DNA from: Gluconobacter frateurii | GTDB taxonomy: Bacteria; Pseudomonadota; Alphaproteobacteria; Acetobacterales; Acetobacteraceae | Assembly: GCF_002723955.1 (NCBI RefSeq) | Contig: NZ_BEWN01000002.1 | Location: 372,001-436,000, forward strand | Reading direction: 5' to 3' | DNA: 64,000 nucleotides | Shown here: positions 44,367 to 52,530 of the stretch, one piece after another | How the letters are laid out: every line of letters starts with the position of its first letter | Numbering within the stretch: the first letter of the stretch is position 1 | Notes under the pieces: model-generated | Told to the model about the DNA's origin: nothing | Databases searched by the model: none | What the model saw: the letters and a program-made list of their open reading frames with translations, nothing else | Translations under genes and position numbers: made by a program

Positions 44367-45941
44367 GTGAGCGCAGCCTTTCTGTCCCGCGCGCTGCTGT
44401 CAGGCTGCGCCCTTGTTGCTCTTTCCGGCTGCCTGCGGGTCGGGCCGGAGTATCATGAACCCCATCCCTGGTCGGCCGCGCATTATGCCGACCATATGGC
44501 GGGTGCTCCTGACAGTGTGACAAGCGAAGCCGAAGCCGCCAGCAAGTGGTGGACGGTCTTTAATGATCCGGAACTGGCATCGCTGGAAGACCGGCTGGTT
44601 CAGCAGAACCTGTCGTTCCGCCTGGCTACCGCCAATCTGGCACAAAGCCGTGCCCAGCTTCTGATGGCTGGCGCCGAGCGTTTTCCTGGCCTGAGTGCGT
44701 CGGGCTCCTATACCCGCAGCCAGTACAGCACGAAGGAGATGCAGGAAGTTATCAGTCGGGTAGGGGGGAGTATCTCCAAATCTGATAACGGTCTTCTGGG
44801 CGGCCAGGGCACCAGCCTTATCGACGGTGCGGCCAGCGGTGCAACCGTTCCGCTGCTCAACCAGTGGAAGACGTCCATTGATGCCAGCTACGAAATCGAT
44901 CTCTGGGGCCGCGTTGCGCATCAGTATGATGCTGCAAAAGCCGACCTGCAGGCGACGGATGAAGAACGACGTTCCGTTCTGATTGCCCAGCAGGCGGATA
45001 TGGCACACGGCTATATGACCCTGCGTGGAGATCAGAAACGTCTGAAGGTTCTTCAGGCGAATCTTGGAACGCTGAAGCAGATCGTGGATATTTCCCAGAG
45101 CCGCTATCACAGCGGTCTGGTGACGGAAGTGGATGTGGATTCCGCTCAGGCTCGTCAGCATGACACCGAAGCGCAGGCCGCACAGCTTCAGCAGGGCATT
45201 GCGCAGGAAGAGAACGCGTTGGCGTTGCTGCTGGGCGCGCCTCCGGGTAGCCTGAATGCAGAGCTGGAGAAGGATGCCGGTGTTCCGGTTGTGCCGCCGG
45301 TTGTGCCCGTTGGGCTTCCGTCCGAACTGGCCCATCGCCGTCCTGACATCCGTGAGGCCGAGGCCAAGCTGCGCGCGGCTGTTGCACAAGTCGGCGAGGC
45401 GACAGCGGACTTCTATCCGAAGATCACCATTAATGCTGATTTCGGTTTCCAGACCCTGTCATTCCGTGATCTTGGATTCTGGAATGCCCGCGCATGGAAT
45501 GTTGGCCCTTCCATTTCCCTGCCTATTTTTCAGGGTGGTCGTCTGCGTGGTCAGCTTGAGCTGAAGAAATATGCCCAGAAAGCTGCGGCGATTTCCTATC
45601 AGCAGACGGTCATTCAGGCCTGGCATGACGTGGATAACGCGTTGATCGCCTATCGTGACGAGCAGCTTCGTCATCAGGGTCTGGAGCGTGCGGTGAATGA
45701 TAACCGCAAGGCGCTCCAGTTGGCCCAGAGTCAGTATCGCAGCGGCCTGACTAACTATCTGAACGTGCTGAATGCACAGGGCCAGCTACAGTCCGCCGAG
45801 ATGAGCCTTGCGGACAGCGATGCAACCGTCGCGACCAATCTGGCCCGTCTTTACAACGCTCTTGGCGGCGGCTGGGAAGAGATTGTCCCGGCACAGGACG
45901 TCACCAAAACGAAGCTTGCTTCTGCAACACCGGGTCCCTGA
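44367..45941 (+). CDS. NodT family outer-membrane efflux lipoprotein
   Basis: The 524-residue TolC-like channel has a lipoprotein signal with lipobox LSGC (Cys22), the LRVGPEYHEP sequence common after it, and two repeats of long helices (WKTSIDASYEIDLWGRV and LAHRRPDIREAEAKLRAAVAQVGEATADFYPKI in segments). GTG 44367 has AGGAG 7 bases upstream. It completes a tripartite pump with the EmrA- and EmrB-like proteins. Hairpins overlap its stop codon. Confidence 0.93.
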   Translation: MSAAFLSRALLSGCALVALSGCLRVGPEYHEPHPWSAAHYADHMAGAPDSVTSEAEAASKWWTVFNDPELASLEDRLVQQNLSFRLATANLAQSRAQLLMAGAERFPGLSASGSYTRSQYSTKEMQEVISRVGGSISKSDNGLLGGQGTSLIDGAASGATVPLLNQWKTSIDASYEIDLWGRVAHQYDAAKADLQATDEERRSVLIAQQADMAHGYMTLRGDQKRLKVLQANLGTLKQIVDISQSRYHSGLVTEVDVDSAQARQHDTEAQAAQLQQGIAQEENALALLLGAPPGSLNAELEKDAGVPVVPPVVPVGLPSELAHRRPDIREAEAKLRAAVAQVGEATADFYPKITINADFGFQTLSFRDLGFWNARAWNVGPSISLPIFQGGRLRGQLELKKYAQKAAAISYQQTVIQAWHDVDNALIAYRDEQLRHQGLERAVNDNRKALQLAQSQYRSGLTNYLNVLNAQGQLQSAEMSLADSDATVATNLARLYNALGGGWEEIVPAQDVTKTKLASATPGP

Positions 45942-45978
45942 GACCCGGCGCCTCAAGCCGGAGCTGTTTCAGCTCCGG
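45931..45978. other. Two adjacent hairpins at the convergent stop codons
   Basis: CGGGTC/GACCCG (45931-45947) spans the outer-membrane gene stop; CCGGAGCTG/CAGCTCCGG (45958-45978, 3-nt loop) spans the aldolase stop. Neither has a T tract. They probably protect or end both transcripts in the 27-base gap. Confidence 0.55.
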
Positions 45979-47042
45979 GCGATGGACTTGCCTTTGGAAC
46001 CGAGGATTTCAAAAGCCTCACCCATACGCTCCACGATGGACTTCTCGCCTGCGCGAAGCCATTTGCGAGGATCGTAGAGAGACTTCATGGGCTTGTCGGT
46101 AGCCGGGTCGATCTGGTGCTGGAAGGCAACCGGATGCGCGCTGACATAAGAGCCGACACCATGGGCAAAGGCGAACTGGATGTCCGTGTCCAGATTCATC
46201 TTGAAGGTGCCGTAAGCCACGGCATCCCGGATTTCTTCCAGACTTGAGCCGGACCCGCCGTGGAAGACTAGCGGCAGCGGCTTCGGACCGCTTCCGCTGG
46301 CTTTCTGCACGGCATCCTGTGAATTCTTCAGGATTTCCGGGCGAAGTTTGACGTTACCGGGCTTGTAAACGCCATGAACGTTGCCGAAAGACGCGGCGAT
46401 GGAGACCATGCCAATAGGCGAGAGCAGTTCCCAGGCTCTCAGCACGTCTTCCGGCTGGGTATAGAGATGCGCATTGTCCGCACCTTCTTCCAGATCATGG
46501 CCGACGCCATCTTCCTCGCCACCTGTGACGCCCAGTTCGATTTCCAGACCCATGCCGAGAGGCGCAAGGCGCTTCAGCAGTTTTTCGGAAAGGGCAAGAT
46601 TGTCGTCGAGAGTCTCAGCAGAGAGGTCGAGCATGTGGGATGAGAACAGCGGCCGCCCGGTAGCCTTGAATTCTGCTTCGCTGAGGGAGATCAGATCTTC
46701 AAGCCAGGGAATCAGCTTACGATCGGCATGATCGGTATGAAGAATGACGGCGACGCCGTATTCCTTGGCCAGCAGATGAACATGATGGGCCATGGAAGCC
46801 GCGCCGAGAACACGGGCGCGGTGTGCGTCCGGCAGCCCTTCACCCGCAAAGAAGCGGGCGCCACCGTTCGAAACCTGGATAATGACGTCTGAGCCGTTGG
46901 CTGCGGCGGCTTCCAGAACGGCATTGACGCTGTTGGTGCCAACGACATTAATTGCGGGAAGGGCATATCCGCCGTCCCTGCATGCTTGAAGAAGAGTTTT
47001 GTAGTCGGCGCCCGTTACGACGCCGGGAGAAACGCTTGTCAT
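45969..47042 (-). CDS. fbaA: Class II fructose-bisphosphate aldolase
   Basis: The 357-residue zinc aldolase matches the E. coli FbaA type in length. Seen: YALPAINVVGTNSVNAVLEAA, VILHTDHAD (zinc-binding His), ELGVTGGEEDGV, FGNVHGVYKPGNV, and PLVFHGGSGSS with KMNLDTDIQFAF. It cleaves fructose 1,6-bisphosphate in glycolysis and gluconeogenesis. GGAG lies about 6 bases before the ATG. Divergent from the response-regulator gene. Confidence 0.96.
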   Translation of the reverse strand: MTSVSPGVVTGADYKTLLQACRDGGYALPAINVVGTNSVNAVLEAAAANGSDVIIQVSNGGARFFAGEGLPDAHRARVLGAASMAHHVHLLAKEYGVAVILHTDHADRKLIPWLEDLISLSEAEFKATGRPLFSSHMLDLSAETLDDNLALSEKLLKRLAPLGMGLEIELGVTGGEEDGVGHDLEEGADNAHLYTQPEDVLRAWELLSPIGMVSIAASFGNVHGVYKPGNVKLRPEILKNSQDAVQKASGSGPKPLPLVFHGGSGSSLEEIRDAVAYGTFKMNLDTDIQFAFAHGVGSYVSAHPVAFQHQIDPATDKPMKSLYDPRKWLRAGEKSIVERMGEAFEILGSKGKSIARS

Positions 47043-47204
47043 GAGAGACTCCGGTCGAGTGGCAGGAACCCTGGTAGGCCGCTCCTGCGTTTCATGTATT
47101 GTAAGCTAGAAAAGTCTTTCCGTCATGAGCGCTCAAGATAAGGGAACAGTTCCAGCCCAGATTTGTTGCTTGTAGTGTTTGCCCCGCTGCGATTATGGAA
47201 AAGT

Positions 47205-47972
47205 ATGGTGCCAAATCTTTCAGATCCCGATCTTCCCGCCCGTATCCTTGTTGTCGAAGATGACGCAGGCATGCGTACCCTCATTCTGCGTGCATTGCAG
47301 GGCGGCGGCTTCCGCGCCCGTGGTGTAGCCAGTGGAGATGAGATGTGGGCCGCCCTTGAGGTGGCTCCGGTCGATCTCATCATCCTTGACATCATGCTGC
47401 CTGGAACAAACGGCATCGAGCTGTGCCGTGCGCTTCGCGGTGGCCAGGGGGCAAGCCACCCTGACGAAACCCCACCTTCCCAGGTGCCCATCATCATGGT
47501 CTCTGCCCGTGGTGAAGAGCGTGACCGTGTCATGGGTCTCGAAACCGGTGCGGACGACTATGTGCCCAAGCCTTTCGGTCAGCGCGAACTGCTGGCGCGT
47601 GTGCGTGCGGTCCTGCGTCGTGGCAGCCCGGGCACGGCAGCGCCAGAGAAGGTTCGCCGCGAAAAACTACAGTTCGCGGGCTGGACGCTGGACCTTCGCC
47701 GTCGCGAACTGACGGACCCAAGCGGTGCGACAGTCGATATTTCCGGTGCTGAACACGATCTTTTGACCAGCTTCCTCGACAACCCGCAGCGCGTCATTGC
47801 GCGTGATCGTCTGCTGGAACTGTCCCGCACCCGTCTGGGGGATGTTTCTGATCGCAGCATCGACGTGCTCGTCAGCCGCCTTCGTCGCAAGCTGGGCTCT
47901 GACGCTGATCAGCTGATTCGCACGGTGCGCGGGTTGGGCTATATTTTCGTGGCCGAGGTTGAACGGGTCTGA
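47205..47972 (+). CDS. OmpR family response regulator
   Basis: A 255-residue regulator: receiver from about residue 10 (RILVVEDDAGMRTLI), phospho-Asp in LIILDIMLPGTNG near residue 60, lysine in DYVPKPF, and a winged-helix DNA-binding domain (ISGAEHDLLTSFL, SDRSIDVLVSRLRRKLG, IRTVRGLGYIF). A 15-residue polar insertion (GGQGASHPDETPPSQ) lies between the third helix and fourth strand of the receiver. ATG 47205 gives the shorter product; an earlier ATG at 47163 adds an unlikely hydrophobic leader. Coupled to the kinase by a CTGA overlap. Confidence 0.92.
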   Translation: MVPNLSDPDLPARILVVEDDAGMRTLILRALQGGGFRARGVASGDEMWAALEVAPVDLIILDIMLPGTNGIELCRALRGGQGASHPDETPPSQVPIIMVSARGEERDRVMGLETGADDYVPKPFGQRELLARVRAVLRRGSPGTAAPEKVRREKLQFAGWTLDLRRRELTDPSGATVDISGAEHDLLTSFLDNPQRVIARDRLLELSRTRLGDVSDRSIDVLVSRLRRKLGSDADQLIRTVRGLGYIFVAEVERV

Positions 47973-49345
47973 ACATTCAGAATCGGATCCTGCTGTGGCC
48001 GCTTGGTCTGGTCGGTCGTGTCTGCGTCGTCCTGACCGTAGCGGTCACGCTGGTCTTCCTCGCCAATGCCGTTTTTTATGGCGAGGCTGAAACCTACATT
48101 GTTGATGATGTGCGGATTGCACAACTCGGAGAGGCTCTCAGCACCGATCTGCGCGTGCTGGCTGCTGCACCCGTCACGCAACGCTCCTTTCTTGCAGTCA
48201 TGCTTTCGGGGAGCGAGCTGAGCGTTGCCTGGCAGCCTGCAACATCCATGCCCCGTCTACCGGGTCATCGCCCGCAGGTTTTGCTGGATCTGACGCAACG
48301 TCTGATCAAGGATGACCCTATCCTCGCGCAGGCCCAGCTTGATCTTTATACTCTGGGAAGTGGATCTCCCGATGTTCTGGGAGCAGAGCGTCTCCCTGAT
48401 GGAAGCTATATCCATTTCCGCGTACCGGGATTGCTGGGGCGGCACCATTTTACGCGCGGTCTGGCTTCGGCAGCGATTGCGGCCTGTGCTGTGGCGATCG
48501 CGGCAACCATGCTCATTCGTGGTCTGAGTATGCCGCTGCGGGCTCTGGCATCCGTGGCAGACAAGATTGGTTCCAATGAAACCTGGGTGCCCCTTGCTGA
48601 GCGCGGTCCCCGGGAAGTTCGCGGTGTTGCGCGCGCCATCAATGCCATGCAGCGTCGTATTCAAAGCCTCATCAATGATCGAACGCAGGCTCTGGCCGCA
48701 GTGTCTCACGATCTGCGGACTCCCCTCACGCGACTGCGGCTGCGGTGCGGCTTCCTGAATGATGGAGAGGCACAGGCCGCCATCGAATCGGACCTCGATG
48801 AGATGGAGGGGATGGTAAATGGCATTCTCGCCTATCTCGCTGGCGCTGATGATCCGGAAAAACCAAAGACCATCAATATTGTCGCCACACTGACGACCCT
48901 CGTGGATGACCATGCCGACCATGGCAAGGATGCCCGCTATGAAGGCCCGGACCGTGCGCTGGTCCGTGTCCGGCCGCTGGCTATCAAGCGCGTCTTGTCC
49001 AACCTGATCGAGAATGCCCTGAATTACGGAGGCAATGTTCTGGCTACCCTCAAGGTGCGGGACGATGGCTCCATAGAAATTGCCATTCAGGATAGTGGCC
49101 CCGGCATTCCTGAAAGCGAATACGAGCGTGTTCTGACGCCGTTTTATCGTCTCGAGGGTTCACGCTCCCGCCAGACGGGCGGGATCGGGCTGGGATTGGC
49201 CATCGTAACCCGCGAGATTGCCCGGGAAGGCGGCTATCTGCGTCTCGGGCGGGGTGATGCCGAGAAAGGTTACGGGGGGCTCTGTGCGACGATTGTCCTG
49301 CCGCCTGCGCGCAAGCCGAACATCGGAGCACGTCCGCAGGTTTGA
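47969..49345 (+). CDS. EnvZ-like sensor histidine kinase (probable CTG start)
   Basis: Read from CTG 47969 this is a 458-residue EnvZ-type kinase: TM1 (RILLWPLGLVGRVCVVLTVAV), a periplasmic domain, TM2 (ASAAIAACAVAIAATMLI), HAMP, phospho-His247 in ALAAVSHDLRTPLTRLRL, and an ATPase domain with LIENALNYGG, DSGPGIP and GIGLGLAIVTREIA. No ATG, GTG or TTG exists in frame between the stop at about 47960 and GTG 48110, and a start at 48110 would remove TM1. CTG overlaps the regulator stop as CTGA, with CGAGG about 10 bases before it. ATT 47975 is a second option. Confidence 0.85.
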   Translation: MNIQNRILLWPLGLVGRVCVVLTVAVTLVFLANAVFYGEAETYIVDDVRIAQLGEALSTDLRVLAAAPVTQRSFLAVMLSGSELSVAWQPATSMPRLPGHRPQVLLDLTQRLIKDDPILAQAQLDLYTLGSGSPDVLGAERLPDGSYIHFRVPGLLGRHHFTRGLASAAIAACAVAIAATMLIRGLSMPLRALASVADKIGSNETWVPLAERGPREVRGVARAINAMQRRIQSLINDRTQALAAVSHDLRTPLTRLRLRCGFLNDGEAQAAIESDLDEMEGMVNGILAYLAGADDPEKPKTINIVATLTTLVDDHADHGKDARYEGPDRALVRVRPLAIKRVLSNLIENALNYGGNVLATLKVRDDGSIEIAIQDSGPGIPESEYERVLTPFYRLEGSRSRQTGGIGLGLAIVTREIAREGGYLRLGRGDAEKGYGGLCATIVLPPARKPNIGARPQV

Positions 49346-49441
49346 GAGGCAGGAAGTGGGACTACATTAGTCCAGACCCTTGCGCCCACGGCTGAAGTGG
49401 CACATGTCAGGGACGGACTGGACACTGAGGACATGACGACG

Positions 49442-50005
49442 ATGTTCATTGAAACCGAAGATACCCCGAATCCCGCAACGCTGAAGTTCCTCCCGGGGCG
49501 ACCCGTGACAGGTGACTCGCGTACGGTCGATTTCGGAGAGGCCTCAGCTGCTGAAGGTCGTTCTGAACTGGCTGAAACGCTTTTTGCCCTGCCGGACGTC
49601 AAGCGCGTCTTTCTGGGGAGTGATTTCGTATCCATCACCAAGGCGCCGGACGTCAGCTGGGGGGACATGAAGCCAGTCGTGCTCAGCACGCTCACGACGT
49701 TCTTCGAGAGTGGGAAAGCCGTGCTGGCTGGTGGTGACGAAGCCCTGAAATATGACGTTGCGCCGGAAGATGCCGACGTTGTGGTTCGGATCCGTGACCT
49801 TCTGGACACGCGGGTCCGTCCGGCTGTGGCCGGTGACGGTGGCGATATCGCATTCCGTGGTTACAAGGACGGCATTGTTTATCTCACAATGCAGGGGGCC
49901 TGTTCCGGCTGCCCGTCTTCCCGCGCGACGCTGAAGCATGGTGTTGAGAACATGCTCCGTCATTACGTGCCGGAAGTGCAGTCCGTTGAGCAGGTCGAGG
50001 ACTGA
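49442..50005 (+). CDS. NifU family iron-sulphur scaffold (Nfu type)
   Basis: The 187-residue protein starts with the Nfu N-terminal domain (MFIETEDTPNPATLKFLPG, and FALPDVKRVFLGSDFVSITK), followed by the NifU C-terminal domain with the cluster-binding CxxC (GACSGCPSS). It delivers Fe-S clusters to target proteins. ATG 49442 matches the family start and has GAGG 11 bases upstream; an ATG 9 bases earlier is too close to it. The nitroreductase gene starts 3 bases after its stop. Confidence 0.94.
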   Translation: MFIETEDTPNPATLKFLPGRPVTGDSRTVDFGEASAAEGRSELAETLFALPDVKRVFLGSDFVSITKAPDVSWGDMKPVVLSTLTTFFESGKAVLAGGDEALKYDVAPEDADVVVRIRDLLDTRVRPAVAGDGGDIAFRGYKDGIVYLTMQGACSGCPSSRATLKHGVENMLRHYVPEVQSVEQVED

Positions 50006-50008
50006 TCC

Positions 50009-50647
50009 ATGGATGACCAGACGTCTCTCCCCGTAACGGACCATCTGGTTTCTGGCCCTGTGCCGGGAGCCGAGGCCCTGTTTACACAGGCCCGAACACC
50101 ACGGGCATTTTCCCCGCGGGCTGTTGGGGAAGACGTCTTGCGGCATCTGTATGATCTGGTGAAGCTGGGGCCGACGTCCGGCAACTGCTCGCCCGGGCGC
50201 TTCGTGTTCCTCACCACGCAGGACGCCAAGGAGCGCCTGCGTCCTGCGCTGTCACCGGGGAACGTGGCGCGGGCAATGGACGCACCCGTTCTGGCCGTTG
50301 TCTGCCATGATCCGTTGTTCTTCGAAGCCCTCCCACGCCTTGGGAGCGATGAAGGCCTGCGGGACTGGTTCGCGGCGGATGTCGGCCTGTCCGAAGAAAC
50401 AGCGTTCCGGAATGGCACGCTGGAGGGCGGCTATCTCATTCTCGCTGCCCGGATGCTGGGTCTTGCGGCGATGCCAATGTCGGGATTTGATTCCTTCATG
50501 GTGGAAGACGCTTTGCTGACCGCCTCAGGCTGGCGGGCAAACTTCCTGATTGGCCTTGGGTACCCAGCGGAAAACGAGCCGCATCCAGACCATGCTGAAC
50601 CCCGTGCCCCGCGTCTGGACTTTGGTGAGGCGTGTCTGTGCCTGTGA
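50009..50647 (+). CDS. Nitroreductase family protein, RutE-like
   Basis: The 212-residue FMN-dependent protein resembles the RutE branch (malonic semialdehyde reductase): ARTPRAFSPRAVGEDVLRHLYDLVKLGPTSGNCSPGRFVFL in segments, ARAMDAPVLAVVCHD, GYLILAARMLGLAAMPMSGFD, and the C-terminal LIGLGYPAENEPH. No other rut genes are present, so the substrate is open. It overlaps the tsaB start by 16 bases. Confidence 0.85.
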   Translation: MDDQTSLPVTDHLVSGPVPGAEALFTQARTPRAFSPRAVGEDVLRHLYDLVKLGPTSGNCSPGRFVFLTTQDAKERLRPALSPGNVARAMDAPVLAVVCHDPLFFEALPRLGSDEGLRDWFAADVGLSEETAFRNGTLEGGYLILAARMLGLAAMPMSGFDSFMVEDALLTASGWRANFLIGLGYPAENEPHPDHAEPRAPRLDFGEACLCL

Positions 50648-51264
50648 GGACTGTGGTTTTCAACGGCGCGGGCGCAGGGACGGGAACAACCAATCTTATT
50701 GCTCTTGTTGAAGACGGACGGGTCGTTGCGGAAAAGCTTTTGACTGGGCGAGGGGCATCCGAACATTTTGCTCCCGCTTTGCGATCCCTTCTTGAAGAAG
50801 GGCAGTGGGCAGCGGCGCCGGATGCGGTCGTAGCCGTGATCGGGCCCGGTTCTTTTACGGGTCTGCGGGCTTCCCTGTCCCTTGCGGCTGGATTGGCTGC
50901 TGGTTGGAACTGCCCAACCATTGGCGTCACTCTGGGGGCTGCCATCAGGGCTACGCTCGGTCGGTCGGATGTCACCTGTGTCAGTCTTGCACGGCGAGGC
51001 CGGTTCTTTGTTGATCCTCCGAGTGGACCAGTCTTTGCCATCTCTGCTGATGATCTGGATGCCACCTCGTTTTCCGCCATCGCGGGAGATGGTGTTCAGG
51101 AGCGATCCTCCTGGTTGTGCCCTACGATAGACTGCGTTGCCCCGGATGCGTTGGGAATTGTTCGTGCAGCAGAGGGGCAATCTGCGAGCCCCCTAAGTCC
51201 GCTTTACGTTGACCCGCCCGAAGCCAAGCCGCCTGCGGCCGGACTGCGCCCGCTCCCACAATGA
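50632..51264 (+). CDS. tsaB: tRNA threonylcarbamoyladenosine biosynthesis protein TsaB
   Basis: A 210-residue TsaB homologue with the ASKHA-type GPGSFTGLRASLSLAAGLAAG signature near residue 65. It pairs with TsaD and TsaE to make t6A37 in tRNAs that read ANN codons. The start is GTG 50632 or 50638 inside the previous gene. The usual N-terminal LaiDTS motif is altered (VVFNGAGAGTGTTNL). It is coupled to rimI by ATGA, the common tsaB-rimI order. Confidence 0.9.
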   Translation: MSVPVRTVVFNGAGAGTGTTNLIALVEDGRVVAEKLLTGRGASEHFAPALRSLLEEGQWAAAPDAVVAVIGPGSFTGLRASLSLAAGLAAGWNCPTIGVTLGAAIRATLGRSDVTCVSLARRGRFFVDPPSGPVFAISADDLDATSFSAIAGDGVQERSSWLCPTIDCVAPDALGIVRAAEGQSASPLSPLYVDPPEAKPPAAGLRPLPQ

Positions 51265-51701
51265 CGAATTCAAAACCTGGACAGACCTTTCAGAGGCTGG
51301 GTGTGGAGGGCGCGCCTTTGCTGGCGGCACTGCATGCGGAGGCGTTTCAGGGCGGTGAGATCTGGGACGAGGCTTCTTTCGCCTCTCTGCTCACTGTCCC
51401 GGGAGCAGAGGCGCTTGTGGTCTCCGTTGACGAGCAGCCTGCTGGGTTCATTCTGACCAGAACCATTCTGGATGAAACGGAAATCCTTACGCTCGCCGTT
51501 CGCCCCCGCTTCCAGCGACTGGGGCTTGGGCGTCGGCTGGTGGAGGCCGTTCTTCCAAAAGGGAAAATATTTCTGGAAGTATCTGTAAGTAACAACGCTG
51601 CGAGAAGTCTCTACTATGCCTGTGGTTTTGTTCAGGCTGGTCTGCGGCGTGGTTATTATCAGGATGGAAGTGATGCGATCGTTATGATCTCTAGGATTTG
51701 A
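51261..51701 (+). CDS. rimI: Ribosomal protein S18-alanine N-acetyltransferase RimI
   Basis: The 146-residue GNAT enzyme has ILTLAVRPRFQRLGLGRRLV (acetyl-CoA-binding Q/RxxGxG loop) and EVSVSNNAARSLYYACGFVQAGLRRGYY. It acetylates the S18 N terminus. It sits directly after tsaB with an ATGA overlap. Its last 11 bases overlap the convergent TusA-like gene. Confidence 0.92.
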   Translation: MTNSKPGQTFQRLGVEGAPLLAALHAEAFQGGEIWDEASFASLLTVPGAEALVVSVDEQPAGFILTRTILDETEILTLAVRPRFQRLGLGRRLVEAVLPKGKIFLEVSVSNNAARSLYYACGFVQAGLRRGYYQDGSDAIVMISRI

Positions 51702-51933
51702 TAATGAGAAGATAGTAAAAATCATCGTCTTCATTGACGTGATTTTCTTCGACTATCTCATGTCCAAGTGCTCGAACGGCGGAAGACACATTCCGTTTTG
51801 GCTCTTCACCTTTGACTAAAACCCTGAGTTTTTGCCCCGAAGTCATGGCATCAAGACGGGCACGGACGTAAACAGTCGTCATTGGGCAACGCTTGTCTCT
51901 TACATCAAGAAGAAATATTTCATATTTTGTCAT
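51691..51933 (-). CDS. TusA/SirA-like sulphur carrier family protein
   Basis: An 80-residue protein with the TusA fold pattern: FLLDVRDKRCPMTTVYVRARLDAM, where Cys16-Pro17 is the active CP motif, then LRVLVKGEEPKRNVSSAVRALGHEIVEEN. It would pass a persulphide sulphur, for example to tRNA thiolation enzymes, or act in another sulphur path. The C terminus (DDDFYYLLIIKS) fits the last beta strand. Convergent with rimI and divergent from mucR, with 86 bases between starts. Confidence 0.83.
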   Translation of the reverse strand: MTKYEIFLLDVRDKRCPMTTVYVRARLDAMTSGQKLRVLVKGEEPKRNVSSAVRALGHEIVEENHVNEDDDFYYLLIIKS

Positions 51934-52019
51934 TTCTGGTCCGCACCTTGTTTTTGCTTGATACTAGTCAAAAGTCACTGATAGAGAACTGTCCGTTTCC
52001 GGATGAAGGACTTTATACT

Positions 52020-52430
52020 ATGTCGCAAGAGACTGCAGACCTAGATCTGCGCCACCTGACTGCGCAGATCGTTACCGCTTATGTATCCAGCCATGACATC
52101 GGAGCCGATGCGCTTCCGGCGCTCATTCGCTCGGTGCATGAATCCCTTGCGAATGTTGACGTGCAGGAAGAAGCACCGGTTGAGAAGCCGGTACCGGCCG
52201 TGCCGCCTCGCAAGTCGGTATTCCCCGACTACATCATCTGCCTTGAAGACGGAAAGAAGCTGAAGCTGCTTCGTCGTCACCTCAAGACAGCATACAACAT
52301 GACGCCGCAGGAATACCGCGAGCGCTGGGGCCTGCCGCCGGAATATCCGATGGTTGCTCCGAACTACGCAAGCCACCGTTCCTCACTGGCTCGCAAGATT
52401 GGTCTTGGCCGCCGTCGCGACGACGACTGA
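52020..52430 (+). CDS. MucR/Ros family transcriptional regulator
   Basis: The 136-residue regulator has the MucR zinc-finger core at about residues 65-120: VFPDYIICLEDGKKLKLLRRHLKTAYNMTPQEYRERWGLPPEYPMVAPNYA in segments, ending LARKIGLG. In Ros the zinc is bound by two Cys and two His. Here the second position is Asp (CLED), a Cys-Asp-His-His set known in some family members. ATG 52020 follows AAGGA. MucR proteins are global silencers of surface and motility genes. A strong terminator follows. Confidence 0.93.
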   Translation: MSQETADLDLRHLTAQIVTAYVSSHDIGADALPALIRSVHESLANVDVQEEAPVEKPVPAVPPRKSVFPDYIICLEDGKKLKLLRRHLKTAYNMTPQEYRERWGLPPEYPMVAPNYASHRSSLARKIGLGRRRDDD

Positions 52431-52439
52431 CCATGTTTC

Positions 52440-52480
52440 CCGGCTTCCTGACCCTCATCCGCAGGAAGCCGGTATTTTTA
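52440..52480 (+). terminator. Rho-independent terminator after mucR
   Basis: CCGGCTTCCTG (52440-52450), an 11-nt loop, CAGGAAGCCGG (52462-52472) and a T-rich tail. Confidence 0.9.
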
Positions 52481-52530
52481 TTTGCATCTCTGATTGGACA
52501 AATGGTCCGTTTTTCGGCTAGGCCGCTGTT

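Noticed and set aside
48110-48112. GTG at 48110 as start of the histidine kinase
   Set aside because: It would cut off the first membrane helix and most of the leader, leaving a kinase with a single membrane segment; the upstream frame is clearly membrane-helix coding.
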